Positions 1 through 11,689 are shown, counted from the stretch's first letter. The stretch: 64,000 bases of DNA from Paramacrobiotus metropolitanus (GCF_019649055.1 NW_026570244.1:1-64000), one strand, 5' to 3'. Numbers and translations are program-made. Notes: generated by a model not told the origin, from the sequence alone.

Positions 1-66
1 CAGTCTTGAAACATGAGTATGATAAACTCGCTTGCTCAGATGCTGCCGTCCGTAGAACCGAGTAAC

Positions 67-103
67 GCTAACAAGGTAATCGCAAGCAGATTACCTTGTT
101 AGC
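67..103. repeat. Perfect 15-bp hairpin
   Basis: Positions 67-81 and 89-103 are exact reverse complements around a 7-nt loop. There is no T-tract after it and no gene beside it. It could be the remains of a foldback element. Confidence 0.7.
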
Positions 104-1687
104 ACTACTCGATACTGTTATTTATAACATTACTGTTATTACAATTGCACCACAAGTATAGATTGTGCGATAGTTTTCACTTTATGCGTAAAATTAATAC
201 TTTTTAGCGTGGACTTTGTTCCTAATTTTCAGCTGTTGCTGCCACAAGAAACGGTAGGCATGGGACGTATGTCAACATATCGGCGCATCCCATCATCAAC
301 ACATATGCCAGTTTAAAAATCTTTAAACTGCAATTTCGGGATCACCTACGTGGTTGTAACAAGCTCAGAGAGCGTGCTGTTTTAGCTCCTTAGATCAACA
401 GTTTATTTACTTAGTTTGTGAAAACTAGCGTTCACTTACAACTAGAAGTTGTTCCAATGAATACGTATACTATCCACGCACCTCATACCCCATAACATAA
501 CGAGAAATAAGGAAAATTAGTTTAAAAACGCTTGCTTGATTACATCACTGTAGCACACATTGCAATAACTACTAAAAATTGAACTTGACTGTGCAGTATA
601 AGCAAACCATGCGCATAATAATTATTATTATAAAACATGTCCACAGCGGAAGCGTACGCACGTATGTACAGTGAAGCCTACTGATCTTGAACACCCACGG
701 TACATAATTTTTGTTCAGGGTTCAGAGCTGTTCACCACTTACAGGTTACCGGCAGTGTTATGCATTACGAAGGTACGAAAAAGTCTGTTCAAGGTTCAGG
801 GGTGTCCATCGCTTAAAAATGTTCAAACACGGAGGTTCCACTGTATGTATTCTATGAAACGGGCTGATTATCATGTGCATTTCACTATATTTTGATGCAC
901 AGACGCCGTGGGACACAGATTAAAAACGAAATTTGATACACAATCAAACTGGACATTAAAGGAGTTCAAGTCTGGGTGGGAGGTAATGCACACGTTTGTT
1001 GATACGTTCACGACAACTGCATTTTATTCTTGCACAGTGCTCATCTACCCATCTGACATTTTCATGACCATGACCAATAGACATGGTGACGAACGAGTTC
1101 AAGAACGAACACTGTGATTAATGTAAATGTACAGCGATTTCTTATTGTGAGCGGAAATGAATGTAGTATTTTGAGTGAAGCAAGCTGTAGTTTTCATTAC
1201 GGTGAATGATGATTTGTACTAACAGACAGGTAGACACAGGTTGGATGAGAATTACACAGGATTAGAGCGCCCGGGTCAACTAGTGCTAAAGCTGCATGTA
1301 AAGGTCACCACACTGACGGAGACCCATAGCCCTACCTACACGTAATAAATCTGATCTTCGAACGTTACAAATCTTACGTACATAGTAATTAAAGGCAAAC
1401 CTGCAGTGAGCAGCCAACGTAAACTTCAGAACGTAAACTAAAATATATAAGTATGGCTTTCATTCTAAACACTAACACCATCGCTGCACACCATTAACCA
1501 CATCACATCAAGTTCCGTTCAACGCGTAAAGATATCTACCGTACAATACTTGTAATGCATACATTTATATATTATTAGTGTAAAATTACATGAGTATACC
1601 GATCTGTGCATTGACTGTTATCGAATAACGCTAAACAATACCGCTGTACTAGATATCAGTTAGCACAACGCAATCTTGGCCCAAAGC
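104..1687. other. Intergenic stretch with no supported gene
   Basis: Only short open frames occur here (671-895 and 908-1117 on +), without a signal peptide, recognisable domain or convincing splice partner. The composition is AT-rich. I see nothing to annotate beyond the hairpin upstream. Confidence 0.5.
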
Positions 1688-2949
1688 TTAGAGTCGAACC
1701 TTCTTACACGTATAAAAACTGCATTCGCATTCGGAATCAGAATCCAGTTGAGGGTCAGGCATCACGAATTTCCGTTTACGGCTGGAATTCTCCGCCACGG
1801 CTTGATCATCCGCAACATCCATATCAACAACCACGCCACCGCCGAAAATGTCCACCACATTTCCCACACCGTCGACGCCAACGATGTCAAGCAGCTCCAC
1901 GTCATCGATATCGTTAACCACCTCCTCAGCACCGACTTCATTCAACGCTACACCACCGATAACCACTACCTGCACGTCACCGATATCCAACGCCGCACCA
2001 CCGTCATCGTCCGCCTCTTCGCCACCAAGGAACTCTGCTAGAAAGACCCCAACTTCTCCGCCTCCCACAGCACCATCAACATCCACTCCATCCGCAACCC
2101 CGACAACGTTTTCCACCCCATCCGCAACCCCGACAACGTTTTCCGCACCATTCGCATCACCAACAACATTCTCCACATCGTCCGCGCCATCAACATCATC
2201 CGCCACATCATCCGCTACTACACCATTGAAATCGCCCACTTCATCCACGCCAGCGCCTTCCGCAAATACAGCAAACCCATCCGCCGTAATGACTTCAGGA
2301 TGAAAGTCGTAGGAAACACCCGGAAACTGCAGAACAATGTTGCTGAAGTCCAACTGGTAAAGAACCTCCAGCACATGGATATCCAGCTGTAAATAACAAT
2401 ATTTCGTCACAATTATGGAATAAAGTGCCGCCGCGAGGAAATCATGGTCACTTATGTTACTTATAGATAACCTTTTCTTATTTGTAAAATTAATAACATT
2501 TTTACTTTGAAAATAAACATTAACTATAAGACATCATTTTCTGTTTGAAGTGTTTTTCTTGAACGATAGCTTACCAGAATCTGCATTACAGCACGGAAAC
2601 CTTGAGCAAAGAACCAATCTGGCTCCGCAGGTCGTAAACGTTGGTAGTGTTTGTCAACTCGAACGAAATACAATACTTCATTTTGTGGAACTAGACTTAA
2701 ATTATTATCAATACTATTTATGATAAATGCTCTACCTTTCCACTGTGCGGCCGTGAAGACTTGACCAATGGTGGTCATCCCGACCCACTTGCGATATTCA
2801 TCGTACATGAAACCTAAAACACGTAATATTTTAACTGTGTTTTACAAAGAAATCGGCGTAATTTAGACAATTATTAGTAGTCGATATTTACCTTCCATTT
2901 GGTACCAATAGTGCTGCACCCCTGCATTTAAATCCAGTTGGTCAGCCAT
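1688..2949 (-). CDS. Acidic D/G/V-rich protein with C-terminal NLS-like motif (3 exons)
   Basis: The exon model is 2892-2949 (58 nt), 2575-2813 (239 nt) and 1688-2386 (699 nt), giving 331 aa. Donors are GTAAAT and GTAAGC, acceptors TTTTAG and TTTACAG, and phases match (1, then 0). The start follows a short leader and opens MADQLDLNAG. Residues 1 to about 135 look globular, with many aromatics and a hydrophobic pattern. Residues of about 140-300 are a low-complexity run of Asp, Glu, Gly, Val and Ala with repeated units such as ENVVGVADG. The C-terminus has a basic cluster, SRKRKF, followed by an acidic and Cys-containing tail. There is no signal peptide or membrane segment. A nuclear acidic or disordered protein is an inference; I recognise no family. 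The last exon also has an open plus-strand frame rich in Ser/Thr/Pro, which I take as the antisense shadow. If the second exon is not spliced, it ends at a stop at 2524. Confidence 0.62.
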
Positions 2950-3600
2950 TGCACGAAACACTTTCGATAACGAAAAGAGAATTGAGTTTTAAAATAAATT
3001 GAGATACTTTGAAGTATTGTTGTGAATAATGATCGTTTGACCAGTGGCTGCTGTTCTTTACAATATTACAGGTAAATCAGCCAGGATGTTTTCCTCATGC
3101 CATTCATATCGTGATATTTGAAGTTCATGAATCCGTGTACAATTATGTAACAGGTTATGCTTCAGTGATGAAGTTTTACATGTACAGGACATTTCTGTTT
3201 AGCAAATCCGATTACATACAGAGTAACGGTTAACTTCCTTCGTCGAGCGTTTCTTGTGTGTTTTTTAATTGCATGCACTCGTATTACTACAGCTCAATTG
3301 ATGAATATTGACACAACTATGAACTTCGACACATAAAAACAAAGATAACTTTGCACACAAGTAAAAATCGTAATTACCGTGAAAGTTTGTTTTGTTTAGA
3401 CAGAAATATATTCGTGTAAACAACTTGCCGGGTCTGGCTTCGTAAACAAGTAAATACACACAGCTCAACTTTGTGACCTTCACTTTCAATCGGTTCATGG
3501 TCAACCGGTTATTAACCGAACCGGCTGTAAGCCGGACCGGTTTTAGCCTGACCCCGTACCTGCTTTTATTCTTCTGACTATATACCAGGAATTTGCATAG
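2950..3600. other. Spacer upstream of the decayed protease copy
   Basis: I searched this stretch for the signal-peptide and pro-region exon expected before 3601 and found none. A minus-strand open frame (3265-3876) has no recognisable content. The segment at 3490-3545 is rich in short CCGGT palindromes. Confidence 0.4.
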
Positions 3601-3832
3601 GTGCTGATTGTGGCAACAGGGAGCGCCGGGCAACGACAGACCTGCGGTGGGGTCATTATCGGCAGCCAAACCGTGATCATGGCGGCACACTGCTTGCTGG
3701 ATCAGGCAACAAGGTACTCCCAGAATTTTATATACTTCTACCTGTCGATACCTTTCCTTTGCTAAAAATACCTTACCTTTGTAGTTTTGCCCGGCCATAA
3801 CTGTTTTAGGCCGATGCTGCGTGCACGAAAAA

Positions 3833-3868
3833 CACGGGTGTTGGCTGCGTGGACGGCCAACACCCGTG
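3833..3868. repeat. 13-bp perfect hairpin inside pseudogene intron
   Basis: CACGGGTGTTGGC at 3833-3845 is mirrored at 3856-3868 around a 10-nt loop. Nearby, 3940-3956 and 4061-4077 carry inverted copies of an AAATTACCGGACA-type string that recurs near 16345 and 29720, suggesting remains of a mobile element. Confidence 0.6.
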
Positions 3869-6800
3869 AGGACCAAAAAAGGTCACCCGTACACGCAGCC
3901 ATAATGATTTTAGGCTTTACATTGCGGGCTTTACATGCTTGTCCGGTAATTTCTGACGAATCAATACAGCGAAATATACAAATTCACGACGTAGTGTAGT
4001 GGCAATCGCCATAACGCGTATTTCGCGCTAAATGTGTGCTGTATGTATCTTTACGTAGGAAATTACCGGACATGTACACGCAGTCATAATTTTTTACTTA
4101 TATTTTGAATATTTATTTTATTTTCCGTTTATGTGTTTCACTATTCACACTTCTGATTATTGATTTTCACCGTTTATTTTCCTAAATTTTTATTTTTCTC
4201 CTAATACGTTCAGTTGCCTAATCCTTATGGTCGAGTTAGGCGACAACTGTCGGCTGCCAGCGTGCAGGTAGTTATCGGCGCCACTAGCAGTGCGCCTTCC
4301 CCCGGCCTTCCGGATCCCGATGGCTGCAGGGAGAGCTTCGCCGTGGCCACCATCACGACGCGCCCCGACTACGACGACCTCCTCAACGACAACGACCTGG
4401 CCCTGCTCCTCTTGGCTGCGCCTATTGACATCGACCGCAAGTTATGCGCCTGCACACTGTGTCTGAGTTTCCTGGAACCGCAAGTCGGGGACCGGTGCAT
4501 CCTTACCGGGTTTCTAGCGGAAGAGACCGATTCAACCGGCAAGTTAACCCGGTTTTCAGTTTGAATTTTACTTTGAGGTTTCGGTATACAGTGACACCGG
4601 CGACAGCGCTGAAATGGGTGGTGCAAACCGTTGCGGACCAGACAGACACCGTCCTGTGCCCGGCCTTCACGGATGGGACCCGGCAGACCAACCGCAGCCG
4701 GAATATCTGCACCACAGCTCCGGTTGGACAGGGTTCGTGCCAAGGAGACGATGGTCAGTGACTATTTACTATTACCTCGCTCTTTCATAAATTGAAGCGC
4801 AATCGCGTACAAACTAGCAGTAAGCACCTCCTAGGCGGTCCACTCGTCTGCAGGGATGGAAACCACAGCCGGTACTATTTGGCCGGCATTCACGGCTTCG
4901 ATTCTGCCACCTGGGGCACCGGCCTTGGCAGTCAGAATACCAAAGTGCTACCATACCTTCAGTGGATCGCCGACAACGCTTTTCCTGGAGATGTTCCGGC
5001 TCCCGTCGTAGTGGCGCCACTTGCGGCCCTCCCAAAGCAACCGAACCCATTTCGGCAAATTCTCGACACTACCACGATGGCAGCGGACCCTGTGATAATC
5101 ACGGCGGGCTCGACTGCGAGTAGCGCCACCGTCATGCCGGTTCCCGTTCCAAGCGGCCGGGAACCGTGTGGGGTTCCCGGGAACGGGCAGGCGGACCCCT
5201 TTGGCATCGTCAACCAGAGTCGACTGAAACAAGCGTTGGCTTTTCACCCGGCCGGGGTCACATCGTTTATGCGTCCCCGGCGCAAGGGACCCAAGGCCCG
5301 TCCGATGCGCCGAGACTTCTCCGAGACGGAGGACCCATTGCCACGTATCCTCGGCGGAACGGACACCACGCCGACGCTGATCTGCTGGCAGGCTTATGTG
5401 ATTGTCAACCAGGGAAACGGTCAGGAGAGCACGTGCGGCGGCGTCATCGTCGGTTCGCAGACGGTCCTGACGGCGGCTACTTGCATGGTCACCAGCAACG
5501 CGTGCGTCACGCTTTTATTTGGCAGCAACACCCGCTTGACCTTTTGATTACGTAGATCTCCCATACCAGCGTCGGACTTCAGTGTGGTGGTGGGCGCCAT
5601 CGACAGCAATTCCCGGCTTCCGACGCCCAGGATCCGACGGGGTGCGCCCAGCTCTTCAGTGTCCAGGCGGCTGCGATCAATCCGGGATACGTCTACAGTA
5701 CCGACGATAACGATATCGGTGAGACAAAACCATGAATCTAAGAATCTAAGAAACCTAAGAAACTCCTCGTCCTGAGGCAATTGAATACTGATGTCCGTCA
5801 AGGTCTCCTGACACTGTCGACGCCCATCGATTTGGTAAATAAACCCTGTGCCTGCGCGATCTGTCTGACGGATCGCGTGCCGGCGGTTAATGAGTCCTGC
5901 GGAATCAGCGGTTACGGATCCGAGAGCAACGCCGTAACTCGTAAGTCGCTAAACGGTCCGCGTACAAATACTTTATGTACAATACTTATACAGCGCCCCG
6001 CAGCGTTATTCCCTTGAAATGGACCACACAAAAGGTCAACGTCCAGGATAAGAATTGCGCCACATTCTGCTCGGGCTCATTGTGCACCAACGTCAGCAGC
6101 TACATGTAGGGGCTTCGCTCGCTTTTGGCCTCCCGGACCCCGATTGGTTTAACCCGGCTTTTATTTTAGCTGCACGACGGGTGCCGTCGGTCAAGACCAG
6201 TGCGTCGGCGATGCCGGTAAATAAATTCAATAACAAAATAGATTAAAACAAAATGCCGGTATACAGTAATCTGTATTACTCAGGCGGTCCTCTTTTCTGT
6301 TACAACCCGGCGGAGAGTAATTACTACCTGGCCGGGATCATGGCCTTCGGCTCGGAGACCTGCGGCAAAGGTCAGGGCGTCCAGAACACCAAGGTATCCC
6401 TGTTCCTGCAGTGGATCGCCGACACCTCGTTGGCCGGCGACGTCATCTTTGACACCACCGCGGTGGTCACGAAACCGCCGCCCCCGACCTCCACTACCAC
6501 CACCACCACGACGACACCGGCAACTACCACCACTGCCCCACCCATCGTCCGCTGTGGAGTGTCCGGGACGGGAGCGGAGGATCCATTCGGACTGGCCACG
6601 CAGTTCCGCTTCGGCTCCTTCACCAAATCCCGGATGCCGGTGATCCCTACCATCGTGGGCGGGACTCCGGCGCAGTCCAAGGAGATCTGTTGGCAGGTGG
6701 GTGGCAGAGACCTTTCCGATGACTGCGACCTTACCGGACGTTGTGGCTCGTACAGGCTCTGATAATCGCGGAAGTCGATGCCGACAATATCGTTTATTGT

Positions 6801-7359
6801 GGCGGCGTCGTGGTGGGCAGCCGGACGATCCTCACCGCCGGACACTGTCTGCATAACTACACTACAAAGTACACAGCTTATTACTGTACGTTACCGCAAC
6901 TTCGTGACCATTTGGTTTGGTTGGCTGGTTTGCAGGGTGCCGGTGACAGACGCCAGCCTGGTCTCGGTGTTCGTCGGCAGCATGACGTTTCCGGCCTCGA
7001 GCGACACCAGCGGCTGCGTGCAGCAGGGCACCGTGTCTCAGATTATTAACCGCGCCGACTGGAACGCTCACAACCTCGATAACGATATCGGTACGTAGAA
7101 GTGACGCTGTGTCAGCCGAGCGGTGCAGCGTTGCGTTGTGTTCGTATAGCGATGCTGGTGCTGGCCACGTCCCTCAACATCGCCGGCAGCGGCGGCTGTG
7201 TGTGCACCGCCTGCTTGACGGACCGGCAGCCGGCCACGGGGGAGCGCTGCGTGGTCTCCGGATACGGCCAGCAGACAGCGGACGATAACGCCCGTACGTA
7301 TATATCAATAATGAATACCACTTATGTCAAAAATATCAAAGAACAAACAGGAGAAGGGC

Positions 7360-7535
7360 GCGCTGTTCCGTATTTGTGGCAATGTATAAGTGTGTGGAAA
7401 TTCAGCGCGGAAACACGGCTTCTGTCCTGGGGACGGTCGGGTGTTCTCGAGAGTCAGAATAGTTATTTTACTTGTTCTTAAATTTATTGGGTTTTTAAAG
7501 TTTGAATGCACCTAAATGGAATTGGTTTGTACAAG
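7360..7535 (+). repeat. Dispersed repeat, copy 1 (pair at about 16367-16550)
   Basis: The segment from ATTTGTGGCA through GCGGCTTCTGTCCTGGGGAC-like sequence to TTGTACAAGTTG is shared, with small indels, with 16367-16550. Here it lies in the enlarged intron between pseudogene exons 7150-7293 and 8088-8258, which is only 60 nt in the intact gene. Probably a MITE insertion. Confidence 0.6.
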
Positions 7536-7566
7536 TTGATAATAAATATATACCACTTAATGGCAC

Positions 7567-7818
7567 TTAAATTGTACGCGAATTTCCTATCCTGGGATCC
7601 GGTATGTTGGGAGAATGCAGACTTCCGTGCGGTAACTGAGGTTTGATGGGTGCCGGCATGGCCGGAAGTGCGCAATTACAGCTGAGTATCTTACCCGGCG
7701 GTACAGATTGCTCACTGTCGGCACCTTCCGCCTGTGCCCGGTCCCTTCGCCCCCCTTTATTGATAATGACAAAAACAATCAAGAACCATGTGCATAACGG
7801 AATAAGACAGCTTGCCAT
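7567..7818 (-). CDS. Possible small secreted protein nested in the pseudogene intron
   Basis: A single open frame of 83 aa starts MASCLIPLCTWFLIVFVI, a good signal-peptide or anchor pattern, followed by a Pro- and Ser-rich mature part with two close Cys residues (CNC). It starts at an ATG and needs no splicing. It lies antisense in the 0.8-kb intron that separates two protease pseudogene exons, which in the intact paralogue is 60 nt, so the sequence arrived with an insertion. I recognise no family. It may be a chance frame in inserted DNA. Confidence 0.3.
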   Translation of the reverse strand: MASCLIPLCTWFLIVFVIINKGGRRDRAQAEGADSEQSVPPGKILSCNCALPAMPAPIKPQLPHGSLHSPNIPDPRIGNSRTI

Positions 7819-8430
7819 AGCAGCTCAGAAACCAATATCCAGGATGTGCCCTGTAGGGCGGGTGGGTGGTAAATTCAACCGTAACAGCAAGAATGTAGCA
7901 AAAACACGAATGCGAGTGAAAGCTAGCTGTAACGCACGAAAGGCAAGATGCACACGGCACCGTGCTGCCGGTGCCGGGATGAACAGGGAAACAACAGTAC
8001 AGGGATACGTAAATTGCGCCAATTTGACATTAGCTAAGTAACACTTAACTTTCATTTATGTTGGCTATAAATTGACGCTCTCTTTAGCGGAACCCGATGT
8101 GGTCATTTTGTCTTGGGTGACGGAGCCGGTGATGGCGCAGAACTACGACGGGGACGTGTTCCGTTCTTGTGGATCAGACCACCGGCGCCGTTTACGGATC
8201 TACATAATTTCATTTGCGCCGGCGGTCAGACCGGGAAGGCCAGCTGCTTTGGCGACAGGTAAACACGTAATTCGTTCCTGCGCTAGGTTTAATGGTTTAA
8301 CATCTGCACACATTCAGGGCAGGAGCCCAGTTCGAAGCAGCAAACACTCACAAGTCACAACAACAACAATTCTCCAGAATACGCAGTATTTCAGATCAAG
8401 CTTCAAGCAAGAGTACAGTAATTTAAACAC

Positions 8431-8782
8431 CACAACTCACCAGGGCACATTTTCCGGGTGTAAATTCAAAAAATCTCATCTCTTGTAAAAAGGAAGTATA
8501 CTACCGTAGTAAGTTTAAAAAAATAATTACATCTGCCATGGTGCATGGGCGTGGCCAAAACAGAATTTAACAATAAATTCTGCACGTACGAAATAAATAA
8601 CGTACGATGCGGTGCATTGCCCATAGGCTACAGTATAGTGTAGAATTTTTTGTTAAATTCTGCTTTGGCTACGCCCATTGACCATAGCAGATGGAATAAT
8701 TTTTTAAACATACTACGGTAGTATATTATGTTTTTACAAGAGATGAGATTTGTTTGAATTTACACCCGGAAAATGCGCCCTC
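8431..8782. mobile_element. Short TIR element (MITE), in last intron of the protease pseudogene
   Basis: The ends are inverted repeats: GGGCACATTTTCCGGGTGTA at the left is mirrored at the right, and the match continues for roughly 100 bp per arm through a GGGCGTGGCC-like segment to an AT-rich centre. It has no transposase. Ends of the AGGGC type and an internal GGGCGTGGC string are shared with the larger element at 25677-26354, so they may belong to one family. I do not see a clean target-site duplication. Confidence 0.7.
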
Positions 8783-9287
8783 GTCAGTACACCCACTCCC
8801 TTACAAACACATTTGTTGACTAAATCTCAGGATTTAACATTTTTTTTCGCCACAAACGTACCAATGCGAGCAAACATGCGTTGTTTAATTAAAGTCCTTT
8901 GCGTCAGGAGATGTATAGTACTGCTTAAACCACCGGCAAGAGAATCTTATTTTCAGCGGTGGTCCGTTTATGTGCTACGATCCTGCCACGGCGTCCCACT
9001 ACGTGGCCGGATTAGTGTCCTTCGGGAACGACCCCTGCGGGTAGACCGAGGGCAGTCAGTACACCAAGGTGGCCGCCTACCTCGACTGGATCCTAGCCAA
9101 CGCCCCGGTTGGCGACGTCACTATCCAACCGATCACCACAACCACCACTAGCCATCCGTCTACTGCAGCGTCCACCCCGGCCGGCGCAACCGGGCTGCCG
9201 GGGACCGGGGCTCCTGGATACTACTATCCGGACTAGATGACCGGCAGCCGCAATAAGGGAGTTCCGGCCGACGTGTTCGGCGGCTGA

Positions 9288-10100
9288 TGCCATATCCTGA
9301 AGACGGTCAGGGAGAGGGAGTTTCGGCTCAACGGTGATACGGATGTGATTTAGAAATTAGAGTGATATTGAATCTTCGTTCTGTGGCTGTGGGCTAATTT
9401 TGATGGCGTAGCTTGGGCTTGTACTACTCTAGGCCTTGGCTGCAGTGATTTCTGTGACGTGTTGCATCTCCTCTAGTAGTGTATGTGCTACTGGTGCTTA
9501 AAGAAGAAGGGCAGAAAAGTGTTTGGGATTGCGCGAAGTCGGGTTTCCGTGGATATACACGAATTTAATACCATGTACTTTCCGTAAGTTCCGTTATACG
9601 TAAATTCTGCCGCGAAAGTGTTTCCAATAAGTGGGATTATCGAAGTGCGGAAGATTAATGAGCGACCACGGTAACGCATTAGCTGTATACACTTCTATAT
9701 ATGCTTTATACTTGCCGGCAACTCTTACCGCTCGATTATGCGGAGAAAACAGCGCTGTTCGTAAGGATTCGCATCCACATTAGTTCACGCTACTTGTCAC
9801 CAGTTAAACAGGTTATTAACTAGCCGAATTACGAGTATTACGGACAATACTGTGCTCGTGCAGACACGAGTTGCGGCACGAATAAACTGGAAATTATCCG
9901 TACTACGACTGTACGAGTTACGCTTTACTGGAATCACTTTGGCGTGAATCCATAAACGCAGCTGACAGCCTTAAAAGAATTCTAATGAAGTAATGATTAT
10001 TGTGCGCATTTTCATCGGTGTTACTATTCAATGAACAACGGCATTAGCAAGAATGACGAGCGGAGTATACACTTGGCCGTTTCCGGAGGCGGTTGACGCC
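9288..10100. other. Intergenic, partly shared with 12.8-13.0 kb
   Basis: The first 200 nt downstream of the pseudogene stop (GGTGATACGGATGTGATTTAG and following) recur after the stray exon at 12.5 kb, so duplication included 3' flanking DNA. The rest shows no gene. A 63-aa minus frame at 9488-9679 has no support. Confidence 0.5.
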
Positions 10101-10138
10101 GTATAAAAATACGCAGCTGATACCGGTTGCAGTCATTT
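10101..10138 (+). promoter_or_regulatory. TATA box and initiator-like site
   Basis: TATAAAA at 10102-10108 is followed about 30 nt later by GCAGTCATTT (around 10129-10138), close to the TCAGT-type initiator of ecdysozoan core promoters. It lies about 110 nt upstream of the ATG at 10247. Confidence 0.5.
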
Positions 10139-10246
10139 AGTTGCTAGGACAGTTTTTGATTACAAACGTTTCAAACCTCATCTATAAAACGACGGCTCGC
10201 TTCGCTCGTCCGCTCTTTAGTGTCTTCCATAAATCCGCAATACGCC

Positions 10247-10666
10247 ATGATAGCTTCATCCGCCAGCAACGGTTCGTTGGGCTTTCTATGCTCCCTGGCC
10301 GAGAACCAGTACCCGTGTGGATTGTGGATTGTCTGCAACCTCCCGACGATTATCGGCCTGGTGGGCGGTGCCCTGCTGGGCTGGTTTCTCTACCCGTACG
10401 TGGAGCACTTCCTAGACGGTGGCGATAAAAAGGTACCCGATTCGCCGCAGTTGGAGTCTTTAAGCGCATCGCCCAGCCAAGCTCGCCTGGTCCGCCAGTG
10501 CAGCGAGACGTGGGCGCGGCTGCACGCGGAGGATAAGCAGCGGGCGGCGCGATTCCGGGCGGAGGTGCTGCACGTCTGCGCGCGCTATCAGGAGCGCGGG
10601 GCCGCGGTGCGCGCCTTCCTGGAGATGACCGCCAATTGGGCGGAAGCAGACGATGCGGCACGCTAA
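10247..10666 (+). CDS. Small single-pass membrane protein, 139 aa
   Basis: One uninterrupted exon runs from ATG 10247 to TAA 10664-10666. I chose this ATG because the frame further upstream has only non-ATG codons and the TATA/initiator pair sits about 110-145 nt before it. Residues of about 25-50 are a hydrophobic segment (WIVCNLPTIIGLVGGALLGW), next to an acidic patch, then a Ser-rich stretch and a strongly helical C-terminal half rich in Arg, Ala and Glu. This fits a type I or III one-pass membrane protein with a cytosolic amphipathic helix. There is no motif that I can assign to a family. Third-position GC is high, like the protease exons. Confidence 0.6.
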   Translation: MIASSASNGSLGFLCSLAENQYPCGLWIVCNLPTIIGLVGGALLGWFLYPYVEHFLDGGDKKVPDSPQLESLSASPSQARLVRQCSETWARLHAEDKQRAARFRAEVLHVCARYQERGAAVRAFLEMTANWAEADDAAR

Positions 10667-11024
10667 GGCCGTGGCTTGAACATTGAACCAGCTTCGTGTT
10701 AACGCATATTGCGCGAAGAAGCGATTCTCTGCTCGAACCGGAGTTATATGCGTATTGAATACGTGTTCCGGTTGTACAGTGTCTCTTGATTTTATTAAGA
10801 CGTTTTTTAGCCGCGTACTGACTGGCTGGCATCCCATTTTCTTGTACAGTCCTACATTATGTATAGTCGATTCATAAATCGCCACGTCTTTATTCCCAGA
10901 TAATTAACTCCTCATTCGAGATTCCGCCTTTGCAGCTATTAATCATTCTTAAAGAATAGTTTATGACATGTTGGTTCACCGTAAGTCCGTAACGTCATAA
11001 CTTGAAAATACTAGGGTTGTGGAT

Positions 11025-11120
11025 ATCCTAGACGAAAGGGGTGGATACAGGATATATCCTGATATATCATGGATATATCCTCCACTATCCGGATATATCC
11101 CTTCTATCCAATTGTATCCT
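11025..11120. repeat. Clustered GGATATATCC palindromes
   Basis: Four to five copies of GGATATATCC or close variants occur within about 90 nt. Each is a self-complementary 10-mer. It could be a protein-binding array or a transposon terminus. Confidence 0.5.
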
Positions 11121-11314
11121 TAATTTTAAATAAATGTTTTATTTAAAATAGATTTCACAAAACAGCCCCACGATTTCGAAGATTGCTTCATAGTTTATAC
11201 AGATGACCTTAATCACGCTATGGTCCATTAACAACAACAGATATGAAGAGTTAAAATTTAAATCAGCAATGAAGAACATGATATGATGAACTAAAAAAAA
11301 ACTATGTTTTCCGC

Positions 11315-11683
11315 TTAGTTTTTTGCGAACAGATCAGCTAGCGAAACAAAATCCTGGAGACTTTCAACAAGCTCTTCGCTAGTAGCTTCTTCAATGTAAC
11401 TGAATTCGAACAAGAACTGCGAGAATTCGTCGTCGTTGTCCAAAATGCCACCAACTATTCTAAGTTAGAATGATTGTCTCGTAGTGTTTTGGTTCGACAG
11501 TAACTTACAAGTAGCATCTCAACACCGTTTAATAGGATACTCCTCAAACGAACGCTGGAAATCGTCCATTTGTCTACGGTATTCTTTAAATGAATTGAGC
11601 GATTCTATAGCAGGGTATGCGAGAAACAGCTGCGGAACACTCATGGAAGCCAACAACAGGCCGATAACGAGCTCGCGAGACAT
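11315..11683 (-). CDS. Small secreted acidic protein, 100 aa (2 exons)
   Basis: Exon 1 is 11526-11683 (158 nt) and exon 2 is 11315-11459 (145 nt). The 66-nt intron begins GTGTTG and ends TTAG, and the joint is phase 2 to 2. The start MSRELVIGLLLASMSVPQLF is a clear signal peptide; cleavage after about residue 22 is likely. The mature part has a basic helix-like segment followed by a Phe- and Glu-rich acidic tail ending FAKN. The donor is weak (G|GTGTTG), but the reading stays open in one frame on both sides. No Cys occurs in the mature part, so a disulphide-stabilised peptide is unlikely. The family is unknown. The signal exon shares the string GTTCCGCAGCTGT with the signal exons of the Ig-gene copies at 54.2 and 60.4 kb. 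Confidence 0.55.
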
Positions 11684-11689
11684 ATTCTC

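Larger units (their letters stand above)
3601..9287 (+). pseudogene. Decayed three-domain S1 protease paralogue
   Basis: This aligns exon by exon with the intact gene at 17079-23580. Exons seen are 3601-3713, 4240-4538, 4592-4753, 4835-5501, 5556-5718, 5803-5940, 5994-6105, 6170-6216, 6284-6696, 6756-6868, 6936-7090, 7150-7293, 8088-8258 and 8957-9287. Disabling changes are: no signal-peptide exon; a 1-nt deletion in 5556-5718 (163 nt against 164 in the intact gene); two 1-nt gains in 8088-8258 (171 against 169); and a TAG at 9042-9044 where the intact copy has CAG. Exon 4835-5501 joins the end of domain 1 directly to the pro-region and start of a domain-3-like unit, so a whole domain is missing. 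The intron after 4538 starts GC rather than GT. Two introns are enlarged by repeats. It could be transcribed but cannot encode the full protein. Confidence 0.85.

Noticed and set aside
1848-2303. Plus-strand Ser/Thr/Pro-rich 151-aa frame
   Set aside because: It is antisense to the last exon of the acidic protein, whose splice phases and basic C-terminus favour the minus strand. The plus frame has no signal peptide or splice partner.
3265-3876. 203-aa minus frame over the pseudogene's first exon
   Set aside because: It is antisense to the His-containing protease exon and has no recognisable domain.
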